A model generated the notes under the pieces. The model was not told where the DNA came from. It did not search any database and saw only the letters and a program-made list of their open reading frames with translations. From Sporosarcina oncorhynchi (GTDB lineage Bacteria; Bacillota; Bacilli; Bacillales_A; Planococcaceae), in the NCBI RefSeq assembly GCF_033304615.1, contig NZ_CP129118.1, forward strand, positions 492,001 through 556,000: 64,000 nt of DNA. Direction: 5' to 3'. Of this stretch, positions 18,001-26,941 are shown in pieces; position 1 is the first letter of the stretch; each line of letters opens with the position of its first letter. A program made the position numbers and the translations under genes.

Positions 18001-20124
18001 ACAGAAGGCGAAGAAGTCGTCGCTACTGAAACAATCAAACTCGAACAGGACGGTACATTCACTTTCGAACTTCCTGAACTCGACAAGAAAAACAACTCAG
18101 TAACAGTGAAATACGAAGACGCAGCAGGCAATAAAGCTGAAGCAGTCATCTATAACGCTGGCGACCAAGTTGAAGATGAAGTAACGTACACAGTCAATCA
18201 CGAAGCACTTGCTCTTAAAGTAGGCGATGCTGAGCAATTGACAGTAACAGAAACAACAACGAAACCAGACGGCACAAAAGAAGAAAAAGACGTCACAGCT
18301 GAAGCGACATTCGAATCAGCTGACGCAACAATCGCAACAGCAACAAACGGCAATGTAACAGCGATTGCTGCAGGCACAACGAACATTACAGTCACATACA
18401 AAGAGTTCACAGCTACGGTAGCAGTGGAAGTTGCAAAAAAAGACGGAGAAATCGGTGAAGAAAAAGTCACGTATTCCGTCAATAAAACACAACTGAAGCT
18501 AGGTGTCGATCAGCAAGAACAACTATATGTAACGAAAACAACTGTAGCAGCTGACGGTACAGTTACAGAAAAAGACGTCACTGGCCAAATGCGCTACAAC
18601 GCAGTAAATAACAAAATTGCGACATTCCAAAAAGGACTTGTCACAGCAAAAAAAGTTGGTAAAACACAAGTGCGTGTCCTCATTCCAGGTGAAGAAACAA
18701 TCTTCGTCTACGTGGAAGTTGAACCGACACCACAAAACAGCATTTCGTATTCTGTGAATAAAAACCACCTGAACCTAGGCGAAGGCCACCAGGAACAGTT
18801 GTATGTCACAGAAACAACAGTCACACCTGACGGCAACGTCACAGAAAGAGACGTAACAGGCCTTCAATCGTACAAGGTCATCGACAACACAGTAGCAACA
18901 GTCAAAAAGGGACTCGTCACTGCAAGAGAAGTAGGGATGTCACAAGTTGAAATCTCATTAACGAACAATGAAAAAATCTATGTCTACGTAACTGTAGAAA
19001 AACTTCCGCAAGACGTCATCACTTACAGCCTCAACAAAAAGAAGTTGACGATGGCGGCAGGAGAGCAATTCCAACTAAAAGTAACAAAGACAACAGTCAC
19101 TCCATCAGGCAAATCAACTAAAAATGACGCAACAATCGACGCACAATTCAACGTCGTCAACAACACATTGGCGAAAGTCCAACGTGGTCTTGTCACTGCA
19201 CATAATCCAGGCAAGACACAAGTCCGCGTCGTACTTCCTGACGGCGAAGTCACACTCGTCTACCTAGAAGTAACTGGCGAACCAGCACAACCTGAACAAC
19301 CTGAGCAACCGGCAGAACCTGAAACTCCGGAAGTTCCAGACACAATCACATTCACTGTCAATAAAGACCAAGTTGCGCTTACAGTAGGTGACTCGGACCA
19401 ACTGACGGTTAAACAAACAATAACAAAAGCAGACGGCACATCCAGTGACGAAATCGTCACAGCAACATCAACATTCACGTCAAACGATGAAGCAGTCGCA
19501 ACAGTCGCAAACGGAATAATCACAGCAGTTGGCCCTGGCCAAACTGCAATCACAGTAACAAACGGTGACTTCACTGCAACTGTTTCAGTAACTGTCGCAG
19601 CAATCCCTGAACCTGAAGTCGAAGAGCCACAAAGAAATGTCTACACACTAACGGAAGATAATATCGTTGGTCAAAATGGTAACATTAGCGTAGATTTATC
19701 ATCTTTTGATGGTGAAGCTGATATCGAAATTAGTGCGGCTGTCCTAGCAAAGATTGTTGATGCTAACAACGCTATCACTATCCAAAAAGACGGTACAGTT
19801 ATCCTTCTTAATAAAAACAATTTGGAGGGTATTAACACAGACATTACAATCTCTGTTGCAAAAAATGATGCAGCAACTCTCGGTGCCGTATCCGATCTGT
19901 ATACAATTACATTCTGGAGCGGAATCGGAGAAGCAAAGCAACAATTAACAGCACTGAATAATAATAATTTTGAGGTTACGATGTCAGTGAATAGTAACAA
20001 GAAGTTTAATGTCTGGAATATGGTTACAAATAGTAAGGTTGTAAAAAACAAAAAGTCAGACAAAGACGGCAAAATCAACTTCAAAACCATTAATGCCGGC
20101 AGTTTCGTAGCTATCGAAATCTAA
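15001..20124 (+). CDS. Giant Vpr-type subtilisin-like serine protease with Ig-like repeats
   Basis: A secreted S8 protease of about 1707 residues. It has a signal peptide (1-32, ending ALAS) and an inhibitor I9-like propeptide (about 75-185). The catalytic triad is Asp in AVLDTGID (about 255), His in SHGTHVAGT (about 318) and Ser in TGTSMATPHIAG (about 644). A PA domain is inserted before the Ser (about 440-570). Fn3-type and FlgD-like beta domains follow (700-1050), then five BIG2-like repeats, each opening with TYxVNKxxLxLxxG-type strands (about 1060-1540), and a C-terminal beta domain. There is no SLH, LPXTG or other anchor, unlike its paralogue at 59187. The TTG at 15001 follows AAGGGGGA at good spacing and precedes the basic KKHNFTK start of the signal peptide. 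Confidence 0.92.
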   Translation: MKKHNFTKLLSTFLALILVLSLATPFSALASTSADTDNPTEATALTKAFKENLPSESTLQKKAAIAEQLNLLGGDAKLHDQLKNVTGNQLVPVIIHFSEPSVGLETGIKNLAGKSISSAEVQAVKQKVRTQQIRAKKEMVIKGIQFSEGFSYDTVLNGVSGTVKADDIEKLLEIDGITLVEPDTEVHAYEDNKSKSLAATKNNLKKPLPSDNKLKDKAKDAIVEAKMDTSIGFLGIDALWAEGIEGQGIKVAVLDTGIDANHPDFQGIYKGGKNFVPHTGSDYARPRADDDASETSPMDRPSNKPEFNANGSAFYTSHGTHVAGTIAAIGNNEYGIKGIAPKVDLYAYRVLGAYGSGSTSGIIKAIDTAVIEGMDVINLSLGGGANSETDGASFAINNAMLAGTISVIATGNSGPNRGTMGTPSTSRLGIAVANTTNPEAHYNTDATITIGDYNLSKKLNLMGTTFGQDLATQLNGNYALVAVPGVGKPADYAGVDVSGKIALVSRGEIAFVDKIAAAKDKGAIGIIVHNFSGGSNAPGPSGTFLGDAFEFIPTFDMSVTDGEAIRAALAQAEGTISFANFDKTLTAGDEVNDSSSRGPSTPNFDIKPDVAAPGTNIMSTIPMYKADYPEATYEKAYTRKTGTSMATPHIAGIAALVKQANPSWNAFDVKVALSNTAKVLDTGKYDVFAQGAGRVQAYQAAHPEILAYAQDTANNDGKTVENIKGTVTFGPQSLKENVSVVKQIVVKNKNGSGGTYNATVEMLKGFGDASVTIDKPSFTLSGEETLNVTLTASANSNAKPGDEVLGYIHITGGSTTASLPFAADFGGAPEAEVKNMAISEPDLSFNGDGVKDEGMLTFTITGDVGVNFIEIWDIMDPEGGAYGDGYIGYLHAASSLGAGSYQLPVRGQYSPWDASPATTIPDGLYTIDFSAETVSGNPPVIGDYVGPVVVKSEAGTVTGAIEGTTATGAIEDAYIQYQAELVGYGMGYDINTKLKAKYEVTEGEEVVATETIKLEQDGTFTFELPELDKKNNSVTVKYEDAAGNKAEAVIYNAGDQVEDEVTYTVNHEALALKVGDAEQLTVTETTTKPDGTKEEKDVTAEATFESADATIATATNGNVTAIAAGTTNITVTYKEFTATVAVEVAKKDGEIGEEKVTYSVNKTQLKLGVDQQEQLYVTKTTVAADGTVTEKDVTGQMRYNAVNNKIATFQKGLVTAKKVGKTQVRVLIPGEETIFVYVEVEPTPQNSISYSVNKNHLNLGEGHQEQLYVTETTVTPDGNVTERDVTGLQSYKVIDNTVATVKKGLVTAREVGMSQVEISLTNNEKIYVYVTVEKLPQDVITYSLNKKKLTMAAGEQFQLKVTKTTVTPSGKSTKNDATIDAQFNVVNNTLAKVQRGLVTAHNPGKTQVRVVLPDGEVTLVYLEVTGEPAQPEQPEQPAEPETPEVPDTITFTVNKDQVALTVGDSDQLTVKQTITKADGTSSDEIVTATSTFTSNDEAVATVANGIITAVGPGQTAITVTNGDFTATVSVTVAAIPEPEVEEPQRNVYTLTEDNIVGQNGNISVDLSSFDGEADIEISAAVLAKIVDANNAITIQKDGTVILLNKNNLEGINTDITISVAKNDAATLGAVSDLYTITFWSGIGEAKQQLTALNNNNFEVTMSVNSNKKFNVWNMVTNSKVVKNKKSDKDGKINFKTINAGSFVAIEI

Positions 20125-20134
20125 CAGCAACAAT

Positions 20135-20167
20135 AAACAGCCTTTCCAAATCGGAAAGGCTGTTTAT
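20135..20167 (+). terminator. Terminator after the Vpr-type protease gene
   Basis: AAACAGCCTTTCC and GGAAAGGCTGTTT form a 13-bp stem with an AAATC loop, followed by ATTTA. Confidence 0.88.
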
Positions 20168-20240
20168 TTACACTGGAATAGGGAATTGAATAATGAAACA
20201 CTGCGTAATCAGCTGAAAAGAAAAAGGATGTGCATCCAAG

Positions 20241-20846
20241 ATGAACCCAAACCGAAAGGCTTCAGAACTAATAAAGAAAAAAGAAGACATTCAAAATTGG
20301 AACGCTCGGAGAGCCTCCCAAAAAAGAAAATATAAAACAACGACTAAAGCCGTACATGACTATGTTGTCCTCGACTTTGAAACAACAGGCTTTCGCGCTG
20401 GCGCAGACCGCATCATTCAGATCGGGGCCCTCAAATACATTAATCACGAACAGACAGACCTACTCAATTCATTCATCAATCCCGAACGGCATATACCGGC
20501 AACAATCACCAAACTTACAGGCATCTCAAACGACATGGTCCAATGGGCTCCCACAATCGAAAACAAAATCGACGAACTTCTCGAATTCATCGATGACTTA
20601 CCAATCATCGCACACAACGCCTCCTTCGACATGGGCTTCCTCTACGCATTAGACAACCTAGAAGGCATCAGCATCCCAGCATACACCGTCATCGACACTG
20701 TAAAACTCGCACGCAAAAAAATCATCGAAACACCCAATCATAAACTCGGCACACTCGCCGACTACCTACAAATCGAACACGACGCACACGACGCAATCGG
20801 CGACTGCCTAGCAACCGCCGCCATCTACCAATACTGCACGCTCTAA
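20241..20846 (+). CDS. DnaQ-like 3'-5' exonuclease
   Basis: A 201-residue DEDDh exonuclease similar to the epsilon proofreading subunit. Exo I is VVLDFETTGF (Asp and Glu, about residue 45), Exo II is IAHNASFDMGF (about 127), and Exo III is HDAIGDCLATAA (His and Asp, about 185). About 40 basic residues precede the domain. B. subtilis-type PolC carries its own exonuclease, so this stand-alone enzyme is more likely a repair or nucleic-acid processing nuclease. It starts behind AAAGGATG and has its own terminator. Confidence 0.9.
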   Translation: MNPNRKASELIKKKEDIQNWNARRASQKRKYKTTTKAVHDYVVLDFETTGFRAGADRIIQIGALKYINHEQTDLLNSFINPERHIPATITKLTGISNDMVQWAPTIENKIDELLEFIDDLPIIAHNASFDMGFLYALDNLEGISIPAYTVIDTVKLARKKIIETPNHKLGTLADYLQIEHDAHDAIGDCLATAAIYQYCTL

Positions 20847-20870
20847 AAACCGCCAAAAGAGCGGTTTTTT
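20844..20870 (+). terminator. Terminator after the exonuclease gene
   Basis: AAAAACCGC CAAAAGA GCGGTTTTTT, overlapping the stop codon. Confidence 0.85.
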
Positions 20871-20884
20871 CATGTCTCCAAACC

Positions 20885-21190
20885 TAAAACCCCATAATCA
20901 CCACCAAAAGTCCAAACGAGCCCTCAGAAGTCCATAACTCCCACTAAAACTCCAAAAGATCCCGCAAAAGTCCAAAAGCCACCCCCTTTGATTTGTAAAA
21001 ACCATCCAGCGCGCCAACTAATCCCTCCAACCCAAACCCCCCGCGATCATAATAGAGAAAACTCCAAACTCACCATCAAAACTCCAAACGCCTCTCCAAA
21101 AGTCCATAACTCCCACTAAAACTCCAAAAGATCCCGCAAAAGTCCAAAAGCCACCCCCTTTGATTTGTAAAAACCATTCAGCGCGACTCG
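20885..21190. repeat. 20-bp-period repeat array, second locus
   Basis: About a dozen 20-bp repeats with core AAAAGTCCA or AAAACTCCA are interrupted by two copies of the conserved block (TTTGATTTGTAAAAACCAT, then CCAGCGCGCC or TTCAGCGCG) that start 172 bp apart. The block here is followed by five 20-mers instead of four. Up to 21337 there is only AT-rich sequence and the leader of the next gene. Confidence 0.92.
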
Positions 21191-21337
21191 TAAATTCACT
21201 AACATAAAAAATCCCGCGATCTCCGGAATGAAACCAAAATTCAATTTCTCCATATGAAATCCTATCAAAAATCCAATTTATCAAAAACCATTCCTTTGTA
21301 GCCGGTTCCCCGCTAAACTAACGATGAGGTGATAAAA

Positions 21338-22300
21338 ATGATCTATAAAAACCGTACAATGCCAAACATACTCAAAGCACTCCAGGCACTTAACAAACGG
21401 CTACCACGCAATCACACAAAAAAGAACATCATCGAAAAAGAACTGTATAGCTCAAGGGCAGGCTACGCAGGAGAACTCGAGCTCGATACCTATATGACCG
21501 ACTACAATCCGACCCATCCATACGCACTTCTGAATGATCTTTACCTGCACATCAACGGAGTGTATTTTCAAATTGACTCACTCCTCATTACACCCACCGC
21601 CTTTATTGTCATCGAAGTGAAAAACTACGCCGAAAAAACAGTCGTCACCAAAAATCCAATCCAATTCATCAAAGTCTATAAAAACGGCGACCGCAAAGCA
21701 CGACCGAACGTTATTAATGAAGTAAACCGCAAAATCCAACACCTTGAAAAGTGGCTAAATAAAAGAAATATCCAGCCTCACATTGAAGGCCTCATCACAT
21801 TCGCACAAACAAACGAACTATCCTTTGAATCTCCTAATCCGGGCATGAAAATCCTATCCACTGATGAAGCACCCGCATATCTTGAATCACTCTCTACGCA
21901 GTCTTCTACGCTTAATGAAGAAAGTATCCACAACATAGCAATCGATCTGGCCAAACACCATGAAGAATATAATCCATTTCCACTTGTCGCCCGCTATGGA
22001 ATAAAACCATCCGATATAATGCCTGGCGTCTTATGTCCCTCTTGCCTTCAACTCGGCATGAAATGGAACAGAGAGAAGTGGAATTGTCAATGTGGGCACA
22101 AAGGAAAAGTAGAACATTTACACACAATCGGCGAATGGTTCATGCTCATCCAACCAACAATTACCAACCGGGAATTCCGGTATTTCACCAGATTAGCGAA
22201 CCAAAATGTCGCACGTACGCTCCTTAAAAAGTCAGGATTGCAAAAACTAGGTGAAAAAAGAACCTCACATTATATACAACGCAAACAATCCCTAATCTAA
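21338..22300 (+). CDS. NERD-domain protein with C-terminal zinc ribbon
   Basis: A 320-residue protein. The NERD (nuclease-related) domain spans about residues 30-150, with a conserved acidic core: FQIDSLLITPTAFIVIEVKN carries the D...EVK pattern of restriction-type nuclease folds. A C-terminal zinc ribbon (about 230-260) has CPSC and CQCGHKGK. NERD proteins are common in Bacillales and are presumed DNA-processing enzymes, but substrates are not established. The ATG at 21338 is best placed behind GATGAGGTG; a GTG at 21329 is the alternative. It is flanked on both sides by 20-bp repeat arrays. Confidence 0.85.
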   Translation: MIYKNRTMPNILKALQALNKRLPRNHTKKNIIEKELYSSRAGYAGELELDTYMTDYNPTHPYALLNDLYLHINGVYFQIDSLLITPTAFIVIEVKNYAEKTVVTKNPIQFIKVYKNGDRKARPNVINEVNRKIQHLEKWLNKRNIQPHIEGLITFAQTNELSFESPNPGMKILSTDEAPAYLESLSTQSSTLNEESIHNIAIDLAKHHEEYNPFPLVARYGIKPSDIMPGVLCPSCLQLGMKWNREKWNCQCGHKGKVEHLHTIGEWFMLIQPTITNREFRYFTRLANQNVARTLLKKSGLQKLGEKRTSHYIQRKQSLI

Positions 22301-22325
22301 AAACGCTCCAACAAGGAGCGTTTTA
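22299..22325 (+). terminator. Terminator after the NERD gene
   Basis: AAAACGCTCC AACAA GGAGCGTTTTAC, a 10-bp stem directly after the stop codon. Confidence 0.85.
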
Positions 22326-22337
22326 CTTCGCTGTTTT

Positions 22338-22800
22338 CTAAAACTCCAAAATCACCCTCAAAACTCCAAACGCCCCTCCAAAAGTCCATAACTCCCACCA
22401 AAAGTCCAAAAGCACCCGCAAAAGTCCAAAAGCCAACCCCTTAATTTGTAAAAACCATTCAGCGCGCCAAATAATCCCTCCTACTCAAATCACCCGCGGT
22501 CATAACAACACAAACTCCAAAATCACCCTCAAAACTCCAAACGCCCCTCCAAAAGTCCATAACTCCCCGCAGAAGTCCAAACGAGCCCGCAAAAGTCCAA
22601 AAGCCAACCGCTTAATTTGTAAAAACCATTCAGCGCGCCAAATATCCCCTCCGACTCAAATCACCCGCGATCATAACAACACAAACTCCAAACTCACCAT
22701 CAAAACTCCAAACGCCTCTCCAAAAGTCCATAACTGCTCCTAAAACTCCAAACGCCCCTCCAGAAGTCCAAAAGCATCCACTAAAACTCCAAAACCCAAA
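22338..22800. repeat. 20-bp-period repeat array, third locus
   Basis: More than fifteen 20-bp repeats with cores AAAAGTCCA and AAAACTCCA, broken by two conserved blocks (TTAATTTGTAAAAACCATTC, then AGCGCGCC) at 22441 and 22612, 171 bp apart. The array runs up to about 80 bp before the start of the next SLH gene. Confidence 0.92.
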
Positions 22801-22880
22801 AAATCCCCAAAAACTTAACGCCAACTTAACCTCCACCCGATACGATAAGAAAGATTCATATTTTAAGGAGGAAGAAAACT

Positions 22881-24773
22881 ATGAAGTGGCCATGCAAAAG
22901 AAAGATTCTCAGCTGGTGGGCAATCCCCATACTACTCATCGCACTGTTCAGTCCAATAGGATCCATGCCATCAGCAGCAGCACAGAAAACCTACACAGAT
23001 GTCAGTCCATCGAATAGCCATTATCACAGCATCATGGCTGCAATGGAACTGGAATTCATGACCGGCTTTTCAGATGGAACGTTCAAACCGAATGCCAAAC
23101 TGTCCAGAGGGCATGTCGTAAAAGCACTCGGGAAATACGTCGTCAAAACGAGCGGAAAAGACCTGGCGGAATTTGATACGGCAAACGTCCAGCCGTTCAA
23201 CGACGTACCCGCAAACTATCCTGATCATGAACTCTATCGCTATTCACTCATCGTGAAACAAGCGAACATATTCAATGGAAGCAACAACAATCTGATGCCG
23301 AAAGACTTCATCACGAGACAGCAAATGTCCAAAGTGCTCGTCAATGCGTTCAATCTGCAAAACGTCCCAGGCGTCTCATCAAAAGTGACCGACAACAACT
23401 TAGCTACAGCCGAATACAGACCGTATATCGATATCCTTTCCGAAAACAACGTCACATCCGTCGAAAAGTACCGTCCACGCGAACAGACAACACGTGCTCA
23501 ATTCGCATCATTCCTAATCGCAGCACATCATGCATCCAAGAAGAATCCGGCACCATCACCAAATCCAAAGCCGGATCCGAATCCAACACCAGACCCGAAT
23601 CCAACACCGGATCCGAATCCAAAGCCTGACCCGAGCCCAAAACCAGATCCGAATCCAAAGCCCGACCCGAATCCAAAGCCTGACCCGAACCCAAAACCGG
23701 ATCCGAATCCACAACCAGACCCAGTCATTCCCGTCCCGGTTCCAGTCCCTGACCCGCTCCCGGTATCAGTCGAAAGTATAGACGGTATTTCCATTACAAA
23801 TATCCAAATCCCGCAACTGCCTGCAACAGTACTCGTGAAATACGACAATAATTCATTACAAGCACATAATGTCACGTGGAATACAGCTCCTTTCGATTTC
23901 AGAAAGACGGGCATTTACAACGTACAGGGAGCTGTCGACAAAACAGCATTTACAGCAATCATTCAAGTAACCGTCACTGAATTTAACCTCATTCCTTTCC
24001 CAGGATTAAATCCGGGCTTGCCACATGAACAAACAGACAAATATTTCACAGAACTGCCAAATCGCATCAAAGCATCCGACAATGCAATGGCTGCATTCGG
24101 CGTATGGGCGGAAGCATTCAATGAAGTGAACAGACTGAAAAAGTTAGACACGCCTACATCGAAACTTTACGACATCCCAAAATACGAACGGATTCTGGAC
24201 GAACAGCAAGCTGTCATCGGTCAATGGCAAAAAGACATTAACAAAGCTAAAACAGAAGCAATTGAAGCTATTAACAACTTGCCAGGAAAAATTAAGACTG
24301 CAAAATCGGCCACAGAAGCGCGCGTCCTATATCTCGCAGCCAAAGCAAAAATGGATGCTATTCAAAAGCTCGATAAAACGTATAAACCGTCAAAACTAAT
24401 TGACACGTTAACGAATATGCAAAAAGTCATAAACGACTGGACAGAACTCGAAGTCTCCATCAATCAAATGACGATCGAAATTCCTAATCCAACGGCCCAA
24501 AGTCCACATATTAAACTAGGTTGGCCAACCGACAAAAAAGTCGAATCCGCTTGGGCTGTTATTAGCGGCGGAGAAGGCATCAACAAATCGATGGATACAC
24601 TTATCCGGGACACGCGATTCATCCTGCCGGAAAGCAGAATCATCGACTTAACAGCTTCCGTTTCAAAAGGTGCTGTCACCTTAAGCCTGGAATATAGCGT
24701 CGTCCTCAGTCCTAATCCTGAGAAAGGAGCTGGATACAGACCCGCGTTCATCAAAGCTACTATCAATTTATAA
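22881..24773 (+). CDS. SLH-domain surface protein with Pro-Asp linker
   Basis: A 630-residue exported protein attached to the wall through N-terminal SLH domains. It has a signal peptide (about 1-33, ending SAAA) and three SLH repeats (about 37-215), the first with GFSDGTFKPNAKLSRGHVVK and the third with REQTTRAQFASFL. A 65-residue linker of repeated NPKPDP and NPTPDP follows (about 222-285). Then come an Ig-like domain (about 295-375), a helical region (about 395-540) and a beta-rich end. No enzymatic motif is visible, so a structural or binding role is likely. It starts behind AAGGAGGAAG, has its own terminator, and a 20-bp repeat array precedes it. Confidence 0.88.
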   Translation: MKWPCKRKILSWWAIPILLIALFSPIGSMPSAAAQKTYTDVSPSNSHYHSIMAAMELEFMTGFSDGTFKPNAKLSRGHVVKALGKYVVKTSGKDLAEFDTANVQPFNDVPANYPDHELYRYSLIVKQANIFNGSNNNLMPKDFITRQQMSKVLVNAFNLQNVPGVSSKVTDNNLATAEYRPYIDILSENNVTSVEKYRPREQTTRAQFASFLIAAHHASKKNPAPSPNPKPDPNPTPDPNPTPDPNPKPDPSPKPDPNPKPDPNPKPDPNPKPDPNPQPDPVIPVPVPVPDPLPVSVESIDGISITNIQIPQLPATVLVKYDNNSLQAHNVTWNTAPFDFRKTGIYNVQGAVDKTAFTAIIQVTVTEFNLIPFPGLNPGLPHEQTDKYFTELPNRIKASDNAMAAFGVWAEAFNEVNRLKKLDTPTSKLYDIPKYERILDEQQAVIGQWQKDINKAKTEAIEAINNLPGKIKTAKSATEARVLYLAAKAKMDAIQKLDKTYKPSKLIDTLTNMQKVINDWTELEVSINQMTIEIPNPTAQSPHIKLGWPTDKKVESAWAVISGGEGINKSMDTLIRDTRFILPESRIIDLTASVSKGAVTLSLEYSVVLSPNPEKGAGYRPAFIKATINL

Positions 24774-24785
24774 TCAATACAAGAT

Positions 24786-24817
24786 GAAAACCCGCTAAGT
24801 AATCAAGCGGGTTTTTA
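24786..24817 (+). terminator. Terminator after the SLH surface protein gene
   Basis: AAAACCCGCT and AGCGGGTTTT flank a short loop and run into a T-run. Confidence 0.87.
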
Positions 24818-24932
24818 CCTATTTGAGTCCATCCCTCGCTGTACCCGAAAAACCCTCTTCCATCCACCCCTCAATCCTGTATAATCAATCCAACGACACA
24901 AATCGCTCACAAATCAGAAAGGAGCCAACAGC

Positions 24933-25250
24933 ATGTCAATCAATCAAAAAACTCCAGACACATACACACCCGACCCACGATTCAAAATCGCCCATAAAGA
25001 AGCATGGATCGGCGTCGCACTCGCCATCTTCAACTTCATCTGGTGGTTCGGCTTCGCCTTTGGACTCGGCAACCGCCCGCCCGAAGAATACACATACACA
25101 TTCGGTCTGCCCGACTGGTTCTTCTACAGCTGTGTCGTCGGTTTTATCTTAATGTCCATACTCGTTATCATCATCACGAAATTCTTCCTAACCGAAGTCT
25201 CACTCGAAGCCGAACCTGACCAACAAAAGGAGGAATTACCGAAGCTATGA
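24933..25250 (+). CDS. YhdT-like small membrane protein (DUF997)
   Basis: A 105-residue protein with two transmembrane helices (about 27-47 and 66-90), with WIGVALAIFNFIWWFGFAFG and the loop PEEYTYTFGLPDWFFYSCVV. These are the features of the YhdT/DUF997 family, which is encoded next to panF in many bacteria including E. coli. It overlaps panF by 4 bp (ATGA), so it is probably a partner of the pantothenate symporter. The start follows AAAGGAG. Confidence 0.85.
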   Translation: MSINQKTPDTYTPDPRFKIAHKEAWIGVALAIFNFIWWFGFAFGLGNRPPEEYTYTFGLPDWFFYSCVVGFILMSILVIIITKFFLTEVSLEAEPDQQKEELPKL

Positions 25251-26689
25251 ACATCCAAGTCATTATTCCGTTGCTCATCTTCCTAATCGCGATCTTCGCC
25301 ATCGGCTTCATCGCATCCAAACAGATGGGTTCAGGCGGCGGATTCCTCCAAGAATACTTCCTTGGCGGACGCGAACTCGGCGGATTTGTTCTAGCCATGA
25401 CAATGGTCGCCACATACGGCAGCGCATCCAGCTTCCTCGGCGGACCAGGAACCGCCTACACAGTCGGCTTTGGTTGGATTCTTTTAGCCATGAGCCAAGT
25501 CGTCACCGGCTATTTCGTCCTACTCATCCTTGGAAAGAAATTCGCCATCCTAGCACGTAAATACAACGCCATCACAATGATCGACTTCTTGAAAGCGCGC
25601 TACAACAGCCCGTCCGTTGCGATTCTATCAGCCATTGCCATTATCATATTCTTATTCTCCGCCATGACCGCACAATGGGTCGGCGGCGCGCGGCTCATCG
25701 AATCGCTTACCGGACTGCAATACACAACAGCGCTTTTCATCTTCGCGATTTCCGTCCTCGTCTACGTGACAATCGGCGGATTCCGCGCAGTCGCACTGAC
25801 CGACGCCGTCCAAGGCGCCATTATGGTCATCGGAACAACAATTCTCCTCATCGGCGTCATCATCGCCGGCGGGGGAGTACCAGCCATCATGCAAGATTTG
25901 CTCAATGAAAACCCGAGACTCGTCACGCCATACGGGGGAGACGGCACACTCACTCCCGCCTACATATCCTCCTTCTGGATACTCGTCGGTGTCGGTGTCG
26001 TCGGACTTCCGCAAATGGCCGTGCGCGCAATGAGCTATAAAAGCTCCCGCGCCATGCATCGCGCACTCATTATCGGCACAATCGTCACCGGTTTCATCAT
26101 GCTCAACATGCACCTCATCGGCATTTTCGCGCGTCCCGTATTACCCGGAATTGACGTAGGGGACAAAGTCATTCCGCTAATCGCGCTCGAAGTATTGCCT
26201 CCTTGGCTCGCAGGCATCGTCCTCGCGGCACCAATGGCGGCCATCATGTCCACCGTCGACTCACTGCTTCTGCTCGTCAGTTCAGCAGTCGTCAAAGACG
26301 TCTACATCAACTTCATCAAACCCGACGCACCCGAAAAACGCGTCAAACAGATCAGCATCGGGGTCACAGCCATACTAGGAATCATCGTCTTCCTCCTAGC
26401 CCTGCAGCCACCCGACCTGCTCATCTTCCTGAACCTATTCGCCTTCGGAGGGTTAGAGGCCGCCTTCATCTGGCCAATCGTCCTAGGACTGTACTGGAAA
26501 TACGGCAACAAATACGGCGCCATACTCAGCATGCTCACCGGCATCATTAGCTACATCGCGATCCACTTTTACAACGCAGCAAACGGCAACCTATTCGGCG
26601 TACACACAGTAACACTCCCAATCGTACTGTCACTCATCGCCTACATCATCGGCTCCCTCGCCATCCAGCGAAAAGCCTTCAGGTTCTAA
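25247..26689 (+). CDS. panF: Sodium/pantothenate symporter PanF
   Basis: A 480-residue member of the sodium:solute symporter family, with about 13 membrane helices, importing pantothenate for coenzyme A synthesis. PanF-like segments include the early EYFLGGRELGGFVLAMTMVA and TYGSASSFLGGPGTAY, the sodium-site region MAAIMSTVDSLLLLVSSAVV, and a long hydrophobic C-terminal half. Length and the DUF997 partner directly upstream support PanF over other symporters of this family. Its start overlaps the stop of the yhdT-like gene behind GGAGGAATT. Confidence 0.92.
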   Translation: MNIQVIIPLLIFLIAIFAIGFIASKQMGSGGGFLQEYFLGGRELGGFVLAMTMVATYGSASSFLGGPGTAYTVGFGWILLAMSQVVTGYFVLLILGKKFAILARKYNAITMIDFLKARYNSPSVAILSAIAIIIFLFSAMTAQWVGGARLIESLTGLQYTTALFIFAISVLVYVTIGGFRAVALTDAVQGAIMVIGTTILLIGVIIAGGGVPAIMQDLLNENPRLVTPYGGDGTLTPAYISSFWILVGVGVVGLPQMAVRAMSYKSSRAMHRALIIGTIVTGFIMLNMHLIGIFARPVLPGIDVGDKVIPLIALEVLPPWLAGIVLAAPMAAIMSTVDSLLLLVSSAVVKDVYINFIKPDAPEKRVKQISIGVTAILGIIVFLLALQPPDLLIFLNLFAFGGLEAAFIWPIVLGLYWKYGNKYGAILSMLTGIISYIAIHFYNAANGNLFGVHTVTLPIVLSLIAYIIGSLAIQRKAFRF

Positions 26690-26693
26690 AATG

Positions 26694-26729
26694 AAAAGCG
26701 GACCCCCACAACCGGGCGTCCGCTTTTTC
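26694..26729 (+). terminator. Terminator after panF
   Basis: AAAAGCGGAC and GTCCGCTTTT form a 10-bp stem with a CCCCCACAACCGGGC apex, followed by TT. Confidence 0.88.
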
Positions 26730-26734
26730 CATCT

Positions 26735-26815
26735 AAAAGCTCATATAATTCCACAAAACCTCATATCCGCCTCCAAAACCGCATAAAACATTACGAAACT
26801 ATATGGAATCTGCAA
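26735..26815. repeat. 20-bp-period repeat with CTCATA core
   Basis: AAAAGCTCATATAATTCCAC, AAAACCTCATATCCGCCTCC and AAAACCGCATAAAACATTAC follow one another with exactly 20-bp spacing. The period and leading A-run are those of the AAAAGTCCA arrays, but the core is CTCATA. Confidence 0.75.
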
Positions 26816-26941
26816 AACATAAAATCTCGAACGTACTCAGGGAATCTACATGTTTTACACAAAGCAATTTGAGCTGAGTCTATTTCGTTTTTATAAGGCG
26901 TGTTGAGTAATCAGTAATGATTACACCTAATCTCATCGGAT

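Noticed and set aside
21018..22836. Minus-strand frames over the repeat arrays giving proteins rich in WTF/WSF
   Set aside because: They are translations of the non-coding 20-bp repeat, which shifts frame each step; no ribosome binding site or start region is present.
23452..23914. Minus-strand Gly/Ser- and Asp-rich frames
   Set aside because: These are shadows of the Pro-Asp linker of the SLH protein on the plus strand.
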